A DNA stretch of 64,000 nucleotides, from contig CM056551.1 of the NCBI GenBank assembly GCA_029721515.1, positions 28,444,437 to 28,508,436 on the forward strand, in the 5' to 3' direction. The position numbers and the translations under genes were made by a program. Below the pieces are notes generated by a model. That model saw nothing but the letters and a program-made list of their open reading frames with translations. It had not been told where the DNA came from and did not search any database. This document shows, piece after piece, positions 25,901 to 39,100 of this stretch (within the stretch, counting starts at the first letter, position 1; the number at the start of each line of letters is the position of its first letter). This stretch comes from Synanceia verrucosa. Its lineage: Eukaryota > Chordata > Actinopteri > Perciformes > Synanceiidae.

Positions 25901-28900
25901 ATACAGCTTATAGCTGCATTACAGTGTGTTATAAACCTTACTTCAATGTTTCTATTGTGCTGATAAATGCTACAACAGGGGAGCTGAGACATAAAGTGCA
26001 ACAAAAGTTGATTAAAATAATCAACAGGTCGTCCATACAGTATGTAACACCTGTATTAGCAAAAGTTGGCTAGCAGCACCAACAATCAACCCTGAATATT
26101 AACTGTCACCCTCCACACTGGTGGATGAGGGAGTCTATCTGGAGAGCAGCAGCTCAAACAGCAGGTTAGCACAGCTTGGGTCACCAAATCACCGCTTCCC
26201 CATTGTTGTCATGAAATCACTCATTGCGTTCGGCGGCGGACACCTGGTCCGTTGGGGTCTTTGTGGCCTGCTGACGAGCTCTGCCTTGTCGGGGTTGTAT
26301 TGTTTATTGTGCGTTTGCGCTGACTAATGGCCCGGTGTTATGTAAGAAGAGAGGAGAGATTACCCCAAGCCCATGCAGGCCACACTGTTAATCCCTCAAC
26401 ACGGCCCTACTGACTGACTGAGGCGCAGTGCAACACACTCACATTCAGGACTCACTTCCTGTGCACCTGATCTCCAGATACACTCCTCGCCTAGCGCCGT
26501 CCACCTGACCTTTTTGACCCCCCTGCTGAGTGTGAGTGTAGCCTGGATGGCACTTCTGTGGTCCCACTGAGCCGCTATCATCACTCATGTTTGTTTAGCA
26601 TGTGCTCAGCGGGCGCTCCATGTTGGTTTTATCCCTCTACGGCTGTCTGGGGGAGTCTAGGCGAACAGTTTTTCTCCTCAGTGTTTTTTTTAATCTTTAT
26701 ACACACAAAGCGTGGGCTATACAGCACGCTTCGGTTTGTGTCTCCACTTTATCTCAGCCGGGAGGGATTTCAGCCTGAACCACTCCTAAACTCTAAATCT
26801 GCCTTGAAGTCATGGAGTCCTCTGACAGCTCCTTCTGTTTTGTCAGTTTTACTCATCCATGAAGCCAGCATGTCTCAATGGAGGCACAATGATATTCAAT
26901 ATTCACATTTTCCTTCGATTTGCATTGAAGTAAAGCCGGAGGAAGAGGGCGACTGTGCTCGTTAGGAGCAGAAACCGGGTAATGCATGAACAGAGAGAGC
27001 ACAGATATTATGATGGGTGAAAAATAGGCTCATGTGGAGAGCACTTGAGCAGGAATTCAGCTTTGCTTTCTCACAATCAGTCGCAGACACAGAAAGCAAT
27101 GTTTGACAGTCAGAGAGCACGTTTAACTATGATTTTAGAACATTTACTACTGGATTAATGCAGAGGAACGTAGCACTTTGGATAGGTGAAACAAAATCAC
27201 TTCAGAAGCAGAAAAATTGTGATCGGACATGGCTTTTAAGTCTCTTTGTGAATGAAACTATGTCCTTTTCTGCTTCTACTATGAAAATATTGTGATTTAC
27301 TTGAGAACCCAAGTGGGAAAAAAGTATTAAAATTCAAGAGATACAGAGGAGGTGGGAGAATATGAGTGAATGAGTGAGATAAGAAAAAAGAGCAAGTTAC
27401 GAGAGAGAGTTATATTATATAACAGTGCAGCCATGCATGTGTGTGTGTGTGTGCAAAAGTAAGGGATAATAGTGTGGATAAAACAGTAGATTGTGCTCAC
27501 TTGCATGACTGTGGCGTCCTCACATTACACTGAGCTGCCCTCAGAAATGAATAACGCCAGCACCCGTCAGAGTAGCATCCAAAGTCCACCACCTATTAGA
27601 CTTTAGCTCAACACTCAGAGCAGATTATACCTCCACTTCACACACGTATGTCCTGAGAAAAAAAGGAAATACTGCAGCTACTTTTCCAATGAAGATGCAA
27701 AACATGAGCTATCTGAAACCTGAGTTGCAGAATTCCTCTACTTCGTGAATGTGTTCGGTGTTGGCAGGTGCAGAGCGTGCACCAGCAACAATAAGCCTGT
27801 AAAATGACTTAATCTACTGGCATCTTTTCCTAATGACAACGATTAGCCTGTTTTAGTGCTCGTAATCTCATTGAAGAGACTCTCATTAGGTCTACCTGTC
27901 TTTCTCTCTGTCACCGTGTGAGTTACCTCTCTTAACCTGTGGCGTCCCGTTGACGGGAGGGTTCCTGTCATTCACAAAGAGAATGCAATTATGAAACCGC
28001 TGCTGCTCTCGACTAATGTTCATAACATATTCTGTTAAATCATCCCACTAAAGAGAGAGAGAGAGATAAAGAGAGATAGAGAGAGAGCAGGTGAAGAGCA
28101 GAGCAAGCCAGGCCGAGCCGAGCCGAGTGACAGTCTTTGTGATCGATTTGCCTCTGTGAGAGATGCCCCTGGGGCCACTTTGGGGAGAACCTTGTTAGGC
28201 TGAGTTAAATTGTTGCCTGAGGCGAGCTATTAGCAGCCATCCCTGAGAGAGGACGCACACACATAAACAGTCGCTTAAACGCACACATACATTCAAACCT
28301 TTTTTTATATATATATATGTGTATATATATATATGAAAATGCACATATGCTCACGTTCAAGCAGACAGTTTCACTCAAAGGAACACACACAGCAATAATC
28401 TCAGCTTAAGTAGAGCTAAAAAATACTCTTTACATTAGAAAAATGAGGGGATTCAAAGTACTATGAATCCTAAAAATGCGCTTGCAACAATCAGTAGGAA
28501 TGCAAACTTTGAACAGTTATTTTTAATTTTTAATAACCAGTATGGTCCTTTACAAGTACAGAAGTGTAGTATAAAGTATCAGCTCTATTTGCAAAGTGCA
28601 TACAAGGAATTTGACTGGTTCTATTCACTTCTTTAAATGTACTGCACACAAATATAAAAAAGGACAACAAAGCCAAACAAATAAAGGTGAGGAATGGAGT
28701 AAAAAGTAAAGTAAAAGTACTCATAGGTGGCTCTGTAAGAGGTATATTTATGCTTTTTTTTTTTTGGTTGAGTTGAGGCAAATCTGAACTTCTTGGGAAA
28801 TTTAATCTATGACAATATATTTTAATTTTCAGATATTAAATACAGAAATAAACGTTGCAGAGCAGGGGAATAAAGTCACAGTCAGCAAAGAACTTACAGT

Positions 28901-29303
28901 AAGTACTTGTGTAAATATACTTTCCACTACTGCACAAACGAGTCCATACATATATAGTCTGTTCATTTGCATTCTTATAAACAATTTCAGCCTGATCCAA
29001 TCACATTTGGAAGGAAACAGACACAGGAAACCAACAGGTTTCTATCCTTCATTGTGTCTATTCACACTAAGTGCTGCTCTCTTCATTAAAGCTTTAAAGT
29101 CCATTCAAGCTCATGTTGCTGCTCCTCTTTTATCCGACTGCCCACCGACCGTCTCCATAAGGGACGAGACACAGAGGGCAAATTTCTCTACACCTTTATG
29201 TAAGAACTGAAAGCAATTTTATTGTGTCTCTGCATGGACGTCCCTCTCTTTGCATGTCTCTCTACTCTGGGATAGCCACCTTTCCTCTCCCTTCCCCCTC
29301 AAA

Positions 29304-29347
<44 letters not shown>

Positions 29348-29951
29348 CATCTCCAATTAGACTCAAGAGAAACACCACAGGAGGAGGAGCGTGAAGTTGA
29401 GGATGAGGACATGGCCAAAGCTGACAAAACGTTATTTTCTCACATGCACACAGTCAGTTTATTCTGCATCCAGACAAAACATGAACACAACCGACCCCGC
29501 TCTGTGCGTGAAAGAGTGAAGGAGGCAAATAGATAACTATAAGGGGGAGCTTGAAGCGCTCTTTGTGAGTGTTTTGGTGTGCCCCTCAATGTGTGTGTTT
29601 ATTCTCATGGCTGATTTCAGGACGGTAATGACCAGATGCAGACCTCTCACACTTGGACTCGTTGCTTCCAGTCCGATGCGCCCGCTCAGTCCTCAAGGAA
29701 AGGTCAAAGGTTGTCAGGGTCCTACAGGTCACCCAGGGGGGTTGCAGTGTGAGCATTAAGCGTGTGTGTGTGTGTGTGTGTGTGTGTACAGTGACCATGA
29801 GAGGCAGATCTGAGAAGGCAGATGGGCCGACTGTGTGGATATGTGTTCAGGCAGGGGTTAGGTTTACCCTGTGGATTTTTTCCCACGCCTCAATCTCCTC
29901 TTATCCATCAGAGGACACATGCTACACTGGATGGGAGACTGTGTGTGCGTG

Positions 29952-29992
<41 letters not shown>

Positions 29993-30143
29993 GGTTGGGG
30001 GGGTCTAGCATAGAAATCATACAGTAAAGTCTGCATTTTCAAAAGCAGTTTGCAGTAATGCATGCATTCAAGCATGTCTGAATGTGCCTCTGTCTGTCTG
30101 AACGTGTCTCTGCCACTGAGTGTGTGTGTGTGTGTGTGTGCGC

Positions 30144-30194
<51 letters not shown>

Positions 30195-33100
30195 CGTGTG
30201 TGTGTGAATTGATGCACTGGATGACAGCCAGCGGCCCCCTTCTGTTCCCTCTCCGTGGCGTCCAATCACGCCGCCGCACAATATTGTATGAGCAAACCGC
30301 AGCTGATCCCAGACCTGCTATCTGAGCAATTACCCAGAGTGCTTTGGTGCCACATGGCGAGCTGGACAAGCTCATGCCCTCTGACATACAGCAAGGGGAG
30401 AGGAGGGGAGTTTTTCTGACTGTTTGTGCTTGAGTGTGTGCTGGCAAAGTGTGGGATGGGAGGGGGGTCGATGGTGATGACGATGGGCTGATGGGAAAAA
30501 GTGGAGGTCGGGGGTGGTAGCATGTACGCTCATGCAGCAACAGTGTGACTTTCTATATTACAGAGTGGACAAAGACGTGCTCGGCGGCGAGGGACGGTGA
30601 TGGGGGAGGGGAGGTGGGCCTTCCGCTTGGCGTTATGGTTATTACTACAACACACAGCAGCAGACTGTACGTTTCTCAGTGAGATCGAGATGCTGGAGTG
30701 ACGGACAAAACAGCTGCTGCTTTTTGGATCCACAACGAACGATTGTTCCCATCAATTTATCAATTCAAGTGCAGAAAATGTCAGGAAACAGTGAGAAATG
30801 CTCATTATAGTGTCTAAATGGACCTATTTTGTCCGACCAAACAGAAAATTTATTTCCAATAGCAAAATGATTCATTTGACTAACCACTGCAGCTCTACTG
30901 GTGTTTACAAGCTGTTTCTAAATTCACTGAATGAAAGCAATGATTATTGTTATATACATGAAATTTGTCCTGTGCATGAAACCCACCCCATAAAGGAGCA
31001 GAGGGCTAATATACTCAGCTCAAGGACATAAGGACATGAGTTCAAGGACGACCACTCTACTCTACTGAGCAACAGCTGCTCAACATTGTTATATTAAAGA
31101 AAATCATCATTTTAATTCATCATAAAACGCATGCTTATGGCTCAGAATTAAACCTCAATTAACATAAAATTTGGAGCATCGAGTCCTGAAAATTGTCAAG
31201 ACCCAAAAGGCTGTCCTGATTTGTAATTTTTCAAATATTAACTGTTTTAAATCATATGTTTGCAGATTTTTGGTTTGGCTGCTTGTATTTAGTTGATGTT
31301 CAAATTTTTTGTGAAGTGGAAAAAAAAAAATCCTCATGTTAAAGTAAGGGAAAAGGTGTTATTTCTGTTTCAGTATCGTGGTTGTCTCTATATTGAAAAA
31401 CTGCTTGTTTTGTTACGTTCCTTTATTTAACATGAGAGAAAGATGAGGAATGACATGCGACAAAGAACTCTCCAGACTCAAACTTAAACCACCACTGCTC
31501 CCAAACAATGACATTTATGATTAATACTGTACACTAGTGTGACACACAGAAGTAAAGAGGAAGTACAGTAAGGAAGTGAGAAAGAAAGTGAGATGAATGT
31601 GAGAAAAATGCACTCCATTTTATTTATTTTTCTGAAAATACAGCAGCTCGTTCGCCAGTCTTCGGTCTATTTTTTGATGTTTCAGACGGGAAAGAGAGAA
31701 AAGTATGACAGCACACAGCGCAAGTCCGTTTGAAACAATATGCAGTGGCAGTGTTTCATTGATTTTAATGGGACAGTATGATGTGAAAACATGACAGGAG
31801 ACACTGGGGAGATAACCCAAGCAGCACTGCTGTACGCTATTCCCAGCTGTGTGTGTTAATGCACTCAGCGATCACGCCACCAAAAGTTTTCTCTGCGTTT
31901 TTTCATCATCGACGAAGGAGCAAAAAAAAAAGCTTGTTCCTCTCTAAGCTCTCTACGAGACGAGGAAGACAGAGCAGATGGAAATAGATCATGAAATACA
32001 GAAACTGAAATCATTTCCCAGTCACACAGCCACTTACAGCGAATGGATGGCAAACAGTGATAGCATAATTCACAGTATATAGACTTCTAAGAGCAGCGCC
32101 GGAGTTGTTCAGATTTAACAAGGAGTGGTGGAGGGGGGTAAAGTGCTGATATCCTTCATTTCCCCAGAAGATATCTAGTTAACTGGCAAGAAGCTATGCA
32201 TATATTTAATGAAGTGGAGATACCACCCACAGATCAACTCCTGGGACGACAGTAGGAGTTGTGTTTGCATTTCTTAAGTGGCAAAAGTTACGGTAGAAAA
32301 GTGATTTCAACTGTTCTGTAAGCTGTGAGGCTGTAGCACCCACCTCTGGTGTGTTACTGTGTTATATTGTGTGTGTGTGTCTGTGTGTGTGTTTCTACTG
32401 TAGACCCACCCTGCAGGCTGAATGAATGAAACATGCATGTCCAGTCTGTCCATCTTTAAACACACACTGGAGCTAAGCATGTATAGCAGCACCCAGTGGC
32501 CTTGATTTGCTGTTACACTGTGAGTTCAGACAGTGAAAGCTGCCTGTGTGTGAGCTGCGAATGTGTTTTAAATGAAGTATTGCTAACATATTGGTGCAAG
32601 GTTGCTGCTTTTTTTTTCTCTGCAGCACAAGATAATTAGGAGTCTATTTAGAGAAAGGGCCAGCCCAGGAAATACACAGGAGAGCCTCACTTCATTAAAA
32701 ATCAATTATCATAACACACGTGCCAGCGCAATAGGCCACAACCAGTTACATGCACGTGAGCACTTTCTCACAGGGACTATCATCTGAATACATCTCTAGT
32801 TAGTTCTCTCCATCTTTTTTTTCTGTCTCATGAGATTGTGCAGGTCTGATCCTCCTCTTATCTGAGGAATCGCCAGCTCTGCAGTCCCGCTCTTACATAA
32901 TAACCTCAGGATAACAGTGGTGCTCCCGCTGGCAGAGGACGCTGTCAGTCACTCAGCTCAGGCTGAGTCAACTCAGGTTGGTGACAAGGCCCTCCCACCA
33001 AAACAGGTTTTGTTAACCTCCTTTCTCTACTGTAATCCTACTGTAATTTCGACATTCACTCAAAGTTTGCTTCCGTGATGTAAAACCACCTGAAATAAAA

Positions 33101-36100
33101 CCCATTGTCATGCATCCTAACTTTGGAAACAATGAGATGCACAGCTTCCTCGAAAAACACCCAACAGATACAGCGTCTTAATTCTTTCATAATCCAGCAT
33201 TTCAGTTTGAGTATAACAAGGCAGCAGCAGAGCGCATGTATTGTTGACTGGCTGTGGAAGTGGGAGTCCTTTGGTGAACAATTCACAAAGCCTCCACCGC
33301 TGAGAGATGGCGACAGGACAAACGGTGACGATGATATGCCGAGTTGGCCCCGCTCGCCGATGACATCACTTCCTTTCAGAGTGTGACAGCTTAGCACATC
33401 ATTGCTGTGACAGCCAGACGAGTGCAGCGAGTGGGTGGTCACCGTGGCAACAGCGATGCTGTCATGACCGTCTCCCTATATCCTACCTGACAGTCCCCGC
33501 TGGCGATGAGCACCACGTACACTCGACAATGCACACACCCACACACACAAAAACACACACACACTTTGTCGAACACACAGAGACGCATACTTTATCCATC
33601 TCTGTCTTTTTTAGAAGTGAAAACCCTCTCGGAAACACACAGCGTAACAATGCACATGCCCACACGCCCGCGCTCCTTTGGGCATAATTATATGATACAA
33701 AGAGCACAACAATCACCCATGGGGTAAAAAGAAATACAGCGAGGATATAAAGCAATCACTGGAGAGAAACTGCAAACACGCTCCTCTAAAGGTAGAAAAA
33801 TGTAAAGAGCTTTAAGAGATAATAAGTATGTATATCCACATCACAGCAGCAGCAGCAGGTGTGGGCTGAACACATTCAGCTCGTCTAAACCCACCCAGCA
33901 GAGACTCACTTTTTTTTAACAATACAACCAAATAGTTTGTCCAAAAGTCTGTGATAAAACCTCAAACAGAGTCCAAGGTGATGAGAAGCAGCTGCTGCTC
34001 ATGTGTTGTGTTGAAAACAGTCAAATCCTTGGTGCAACTGACCTGTTTTGCGGACTATAAATAGCACATTTCAGGCCAAGTTCATTGACAGCTCTGTGTA
34101 TGCGTCGTCTGTGTGTGTCGACCCAGTCCGGCTTTCCTCTCTGACCCAGTTTGGAGCCAGTTAGCCGAGAACTGGTGGAAATGGGTCACATCTTGAGCTG
34201 CACCACAAACTCACTGCAGGAGCTGCATCAAACACACACCTGGTCCGTCCATAGGTCATTCGTTCGCAGACAGTCTACTGCCGGGGGACACAATGATCTA
34301 TTGTTGAGGTACAAAAAGTAAACTAAAATTTCACAAGAGACAAATAAAGGGGATAAAGGACCATTCACTCGTTGATCGACTACTATAAAGATAACAAAGC
34401 ACAAAGGAGGGTGCAGAGTCCAGAGTCATGTCAGACTGGAGGTCAGTTTGTAGTTTGGAGACATTTTTAGACATCCTGGTGGCCACTAGGGGGCAGACAG
34501 ACATGTGAATGAATGAATGAATGAGAGCACAAACTCCCGAACAACTACATGAGCACTTTGTGGATCTATTGGGTTATTTCTCTCTTAACGTGTGTTGCCC
34601 AACAGTGTCTCTGCAAAGTGGAGCAGTTCATGTAAAGACAGACATCACTCATCAGAGTGACCTGGCACACCGCATGCTATTATGTGAATTAAGGCAGGGA
34701 TTTAATGACACTATAATGAAGCAGTCAAACCTGAGGTGCAGGTAGAGCGAACAGACAACGGCAACTGTCTGTTCCTGCTCAGTCGCTTAGACAGACAGAA
34801 CTGTCTCTATTGATCCTCATATAGGATTATCCAATTATATACTGTATAGTGCACACTCATTCCTCCACAGCCTGTGCAGAACTTACTGTCAAACCTGAAC
34901 ATTTACACATGCTCCAACACACAAAAATAACTGTCTGGATATGTGCACTCAAATACACTCTGGAAACTTAAACAGTCACTGCAAACACACTAACTGAACA
35001 AGTTGTGTACTGCTCTTCAGGGGAAACAATTCATTTTCCAAAATTCAGGCAATCACAGAAGAGAAAACTTTTCAGAGCGTTCATGAAACTTTGAAAATTT
35101 TCCTACAGGTGGGTCTACGCAAAGAGATTACAAGTGAATGTCTATTTCAGCTGTGGCTAAGCCCATGCTCATCAGAGGAGGGAACCAGCTCGTCGGGAAA
35201 TAATTTAGGATTAGATGGACTGTCTAATCTCTTTATAGAGGCTGTGCCATCTCAGCAGACATACCTGCCTACCTCTACATCCATCTCATATCTCTGAAGG
35301 GACTGCTGCTCTCTCTCTTTCCATATATGATGGATAATAAGTCCAAAGACACCAGTGAAAGGTGCCTCTGCGTGTTGCATTGAATACTCTGTTGTTCATA
35401 TTCTGTGCCTTTGGTTGTGACTGTACATGGAGCTGCCAATACACAGTGAGTACAATTATGACGCATAGTTGAATAAGTATAGATTAAGAAAAAGATAGAT
35501 GCTAGAAAGGTTGAAGAACTCTGTGTGTTTGAAAGAGAGAGAGAGAGAGTTGAAGTGTAAGTGTGGTCCTTCAGCATTTTCTCATTATGGGGAACCTTTC
35601 TAACCTGCAGGGGTCATCTCCTACAAAAGAACCCACAAACACAATTAAAGCCCTCCTGTCATTTACGAGGACATAGAGAATGTCCAGATGTCACTTTGCC
35701 CTTGTGAAGCCCAAGTCACACATACTGTAACCTCAAGTACTGTCGGTTCTGCAGCACAACCAGGCGATGTGCCCCAAATTAGACCACCAGCTGAGCTCTA
35801 CAGATCTGTGAGGCGCCTGAATTGGGTGTCGCTCTCTAAAACTGAAGCAAAAGTCAATATCCAGAATGTGTTTCATAACGCGTCTTTTCCTTTTGCTTGC
35901 AGCCCAAATCGAAGTCATACCTTGCAAAATCTGCGGAGACAAATCATCAGGTATCCACTATGGAGTCATTACATGTGAGGGCTGTAAGGTGAGACTGAAC
36001 ACAACAAATTGCGTACTCAATCACGCACATGGCGTACCTGTGCGTCTTTGCTCATGCTCTTTTGTTCACATGCAGGGTTTCTTCAGACGGAGTCAACAGA

Positions 36101-39100
36101 ACAACGCATCCTACTCGTGCCCCCGCCAGAGGAACTGCCTCATCGACAGAACAAACCGCAACCGCTGCCAACACTGCCGCCTGCAGAAATGTCTCGCCCT
36201 AGGAATGTCCAGAGATGGTGAGGTCCAATATATCAGCATCTAGATCTGTGCATATGCAGGAATGATCATCACTGTGGTGCACACAGTACCATGCAGAGCC
36301 AATGCACACATTTATACCTTCCTTTTTTTGTTACTAATTTCATCTTTCCTCATTTACAGCGGTAAAGTTTGGCCGCATGTCCAAGAAGCAACGTGACAGC
36401 CTGTATGCAGAAGTCCAGAAGCACCAGGCGAGACTGCAGGAGCAGCGGCAGCAGCAAACAGGCGAAGCCGAAGCTCTGGCACGAGTTTACTCATCCAGCC
36501 TAACCAACGGACTGTCCACCCTTAACCACGAGATTGGCGGCACCTACGCCAACGGCCATGTCATTGAGCTACCCAAGGGCGGCCATGGTAACGGAGGCGG
36601 AGTCCCCGGGGGATACTACGGGATGGATTCCACCCAGCCGTCTCCAGACCAGTCAGGTCTGGACATGTCGGGCATGAAGCACATTAAGCAGGAACCGGTG
36701 TATGACCTGACGCCGGTGCCCAACCTGTTCAGCTACGGAGGCTACCAGGACACTCAGCTGGGACCCAACAACGTCAGCATGGGAGAGCTGGGTAAAGACT
36801 GCATCATACAGTTACAGGCACAGGAGAATGGGTGATCACTTAAAAATCTCCATGAATTATCCACATGGAAAAAAAGCCTGGTAAAGAGTCTGAGTCAGAG
36901 AGCTAATCTGAGGGCAGAACAGGAGATCAGACAGGCTTACAGCCAGCTGACTGTGTGTCATATTATTACTGTATGTAGCACAAGTTAAGATTATGTGAAA
37001 ATTAAAGGCAGAGTGGGTGATCTGGAGAAACCAGCAAGACAACACTAGATTTTGATTCTTTCCAATGAAAGCAGTTATCAGAGCTAGTTCACCAAAATCT
37101 AGAGAGAAAGTTATCAGTTAGCAAACCTTCAGGACTCCCTCAAAAGCCACTCCCCTACTATTAGCATTATGAGTATAAACATATCATTATGAACGCCGAA
37201 CATGGCTATTGTTAGCTGCTTGTGGAGTGCACGAGGAGAGTGCACGCAGGCAGTCAGACAGGTAGTTTATTACAGCCCTGCAACAGCCCCACATACCAGA
37301 TGTTTTTCTGGGTTTTGTCAGAGCATTAGATTTATTATTTGCCTTTCAGGACGAAAATTGAATTTCAACTAATATAACAACAAATGTTTCGAAAATCTTT
37401 ACCAACCCTGCCGTTAAGGATTCAACACAAGCCAAAGAGAATGCTAAATTAAGCTGTAAAGGTGTAGCAATGAAAAAATATCCTGTAGACATAGGAAAGA
37501 TCTTAGTTCCTACAGTGTAAAGTGAGAAAACACCGCAGCTCCACTTGTCCCAGCTATGCCCATGCCAGAAATGAAACAAATGACCACCCTGTACATAAAG
37601 GAATAAAAAAATAAACAAACTATCATCTCTTCCAGACCGTATTGCTCAGAATATCATCAAGTCCCACTTGGAGACATGTCAGTACACAACAGAGGAGCTG
37701 CAGCAGCTGGCCTGGCAGACACACTCCTATGAAGAGGTCAAGATGTACCAGAGCAAGGTGAGCTTTCATCTTATTACACTTTGTGCATGTAAAAAAAAAA
37801 GTGACAACACATGTCCAGTGAAGGCAGGGGATGATATGAAAATATAATGTCGTGATTATCCTGGCCAAGATATATATTATACAGATAGTCATCAAAGTCT
37901 TCATAAAACACTGGCCCTAAATCATACATCACTTAAGGTCACATTTTAATGTATCGCAGAAAGGACACACATATCACGTTTAGCGAAAAACATCTAAATT
38001 AAGGTAATCATAAATCATGAGGTCCCTGTGCAGAAATACAGGATGAATAAAAAAAAACAGCAACACCTTCCTGTATTTTTAAAATCAGGCCTAAATAAAT
38101 AAAACTTTTTAATCGTAATAAAATCCAGTAGCTTTTCATTCCTAATCTAATGTAGCATAAGTTAAAAAATACATATTTTTCTCTTGTTCATCAACATGAC
38201 GACACCTAATGTTTTGGCTACGCCTGCTTTTTCCATCAGGACTTGTAAAATAACAAATGATGAAACAGAGCGAATCTATTTCATTAGCGGAGATCAGCTT
38301 GTCCCTCCCTTTCACACTAAAATGAAACACACCTGGCAAAGGCAGTCGTAGCAATAGTGAATAACCACACCCTTCCTTCATTTTTGATCTCCTACACACA
38401 CCTGTAACCTTTCGTGACTGCATCCTGCACAGCTGTGACGCTTCCATAGGAATAACACCTGTCTATGGTCAAACAGACAGACAGGTAAACACCTGGCGCG
38501 CCTCTGTGGTGATTCATGATACATTAGGTGTCTGATGGAGATCATGGTGCCATGATGACACACAGAGACGCACAAGATGAAAACAACTCTGAGTAATGAG
38601 TAATAATGTAAAGTGGGTGTGTTTGGTTCCAGCCCCGGGACGTTCTGTGGCAGCAGTGTGCCATCCAGATCACCCATGCAATCCAGTACGTGGTGGAGTT
38701 CGCTAAGCGCATCTCAGGGTTCATGGAGCTGTGCCAGAACGACCAGATCCTCCTGCTCAAGTCAGGTGAGTTGACAGGAATCACAAAGACAGTGCTGTTG
38801 AAGTCCGTTTATGAGCTTCAGAACACCACAATCCATCTGCTCCAGGTTGTCTGGAGGTGGTCTTGGTGCGGATGTGCAGGGCGTTCAATCCTCTCAACAA
38901 CACCGTGCTCTTTGAAGGGAAGTACGGAGGCATGCAGATGTTCAAAGCTCTGGGTAAGACATCATTACCTGTGCTTTTCGTCTTGATATAAAAGGCTGAT
39001 CAAAGTTGAAAGAAAAAGGGGGAAATTAAATGCAAAAATTAAAAAAAAAAAAAAAACGTGTGGTATTTTTTTACTCATCAGTCCGTACATGACCAGAATA

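Larger units (their letters stand above)
22907..35902 (+). other. rorb: rorb intron 1 (13.0 kb)
   Basis: Donor GTAAGA, acceptor TTTTGCTTGCAG. It holds several (CA/GT)n tracts between 29.3 and 30.2 kb, short AT-rich and purine-rich stretches, and no coding exon I can recognise. I looked for the RORbeta2-specific N-terminal exon (MCENQL-like) and did not see it, but a divergent version could be missed. Such introns commonly hold enhancers; none can be proven here. Confidence 0.85.

Noticed and set aside
29908..30540. 210-codon open frame on -
   Set aside because: Mostly His/Thr/Ala codons from (CA)n; no domain, no splice or start support.
22907..35902. RORbeta2-specific alternative first exon
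   Set aside because: No ATG-TGT-GAA/G start encoding MCENQL-like residues with a phase-1 donor was found by eye; absence is not proven.
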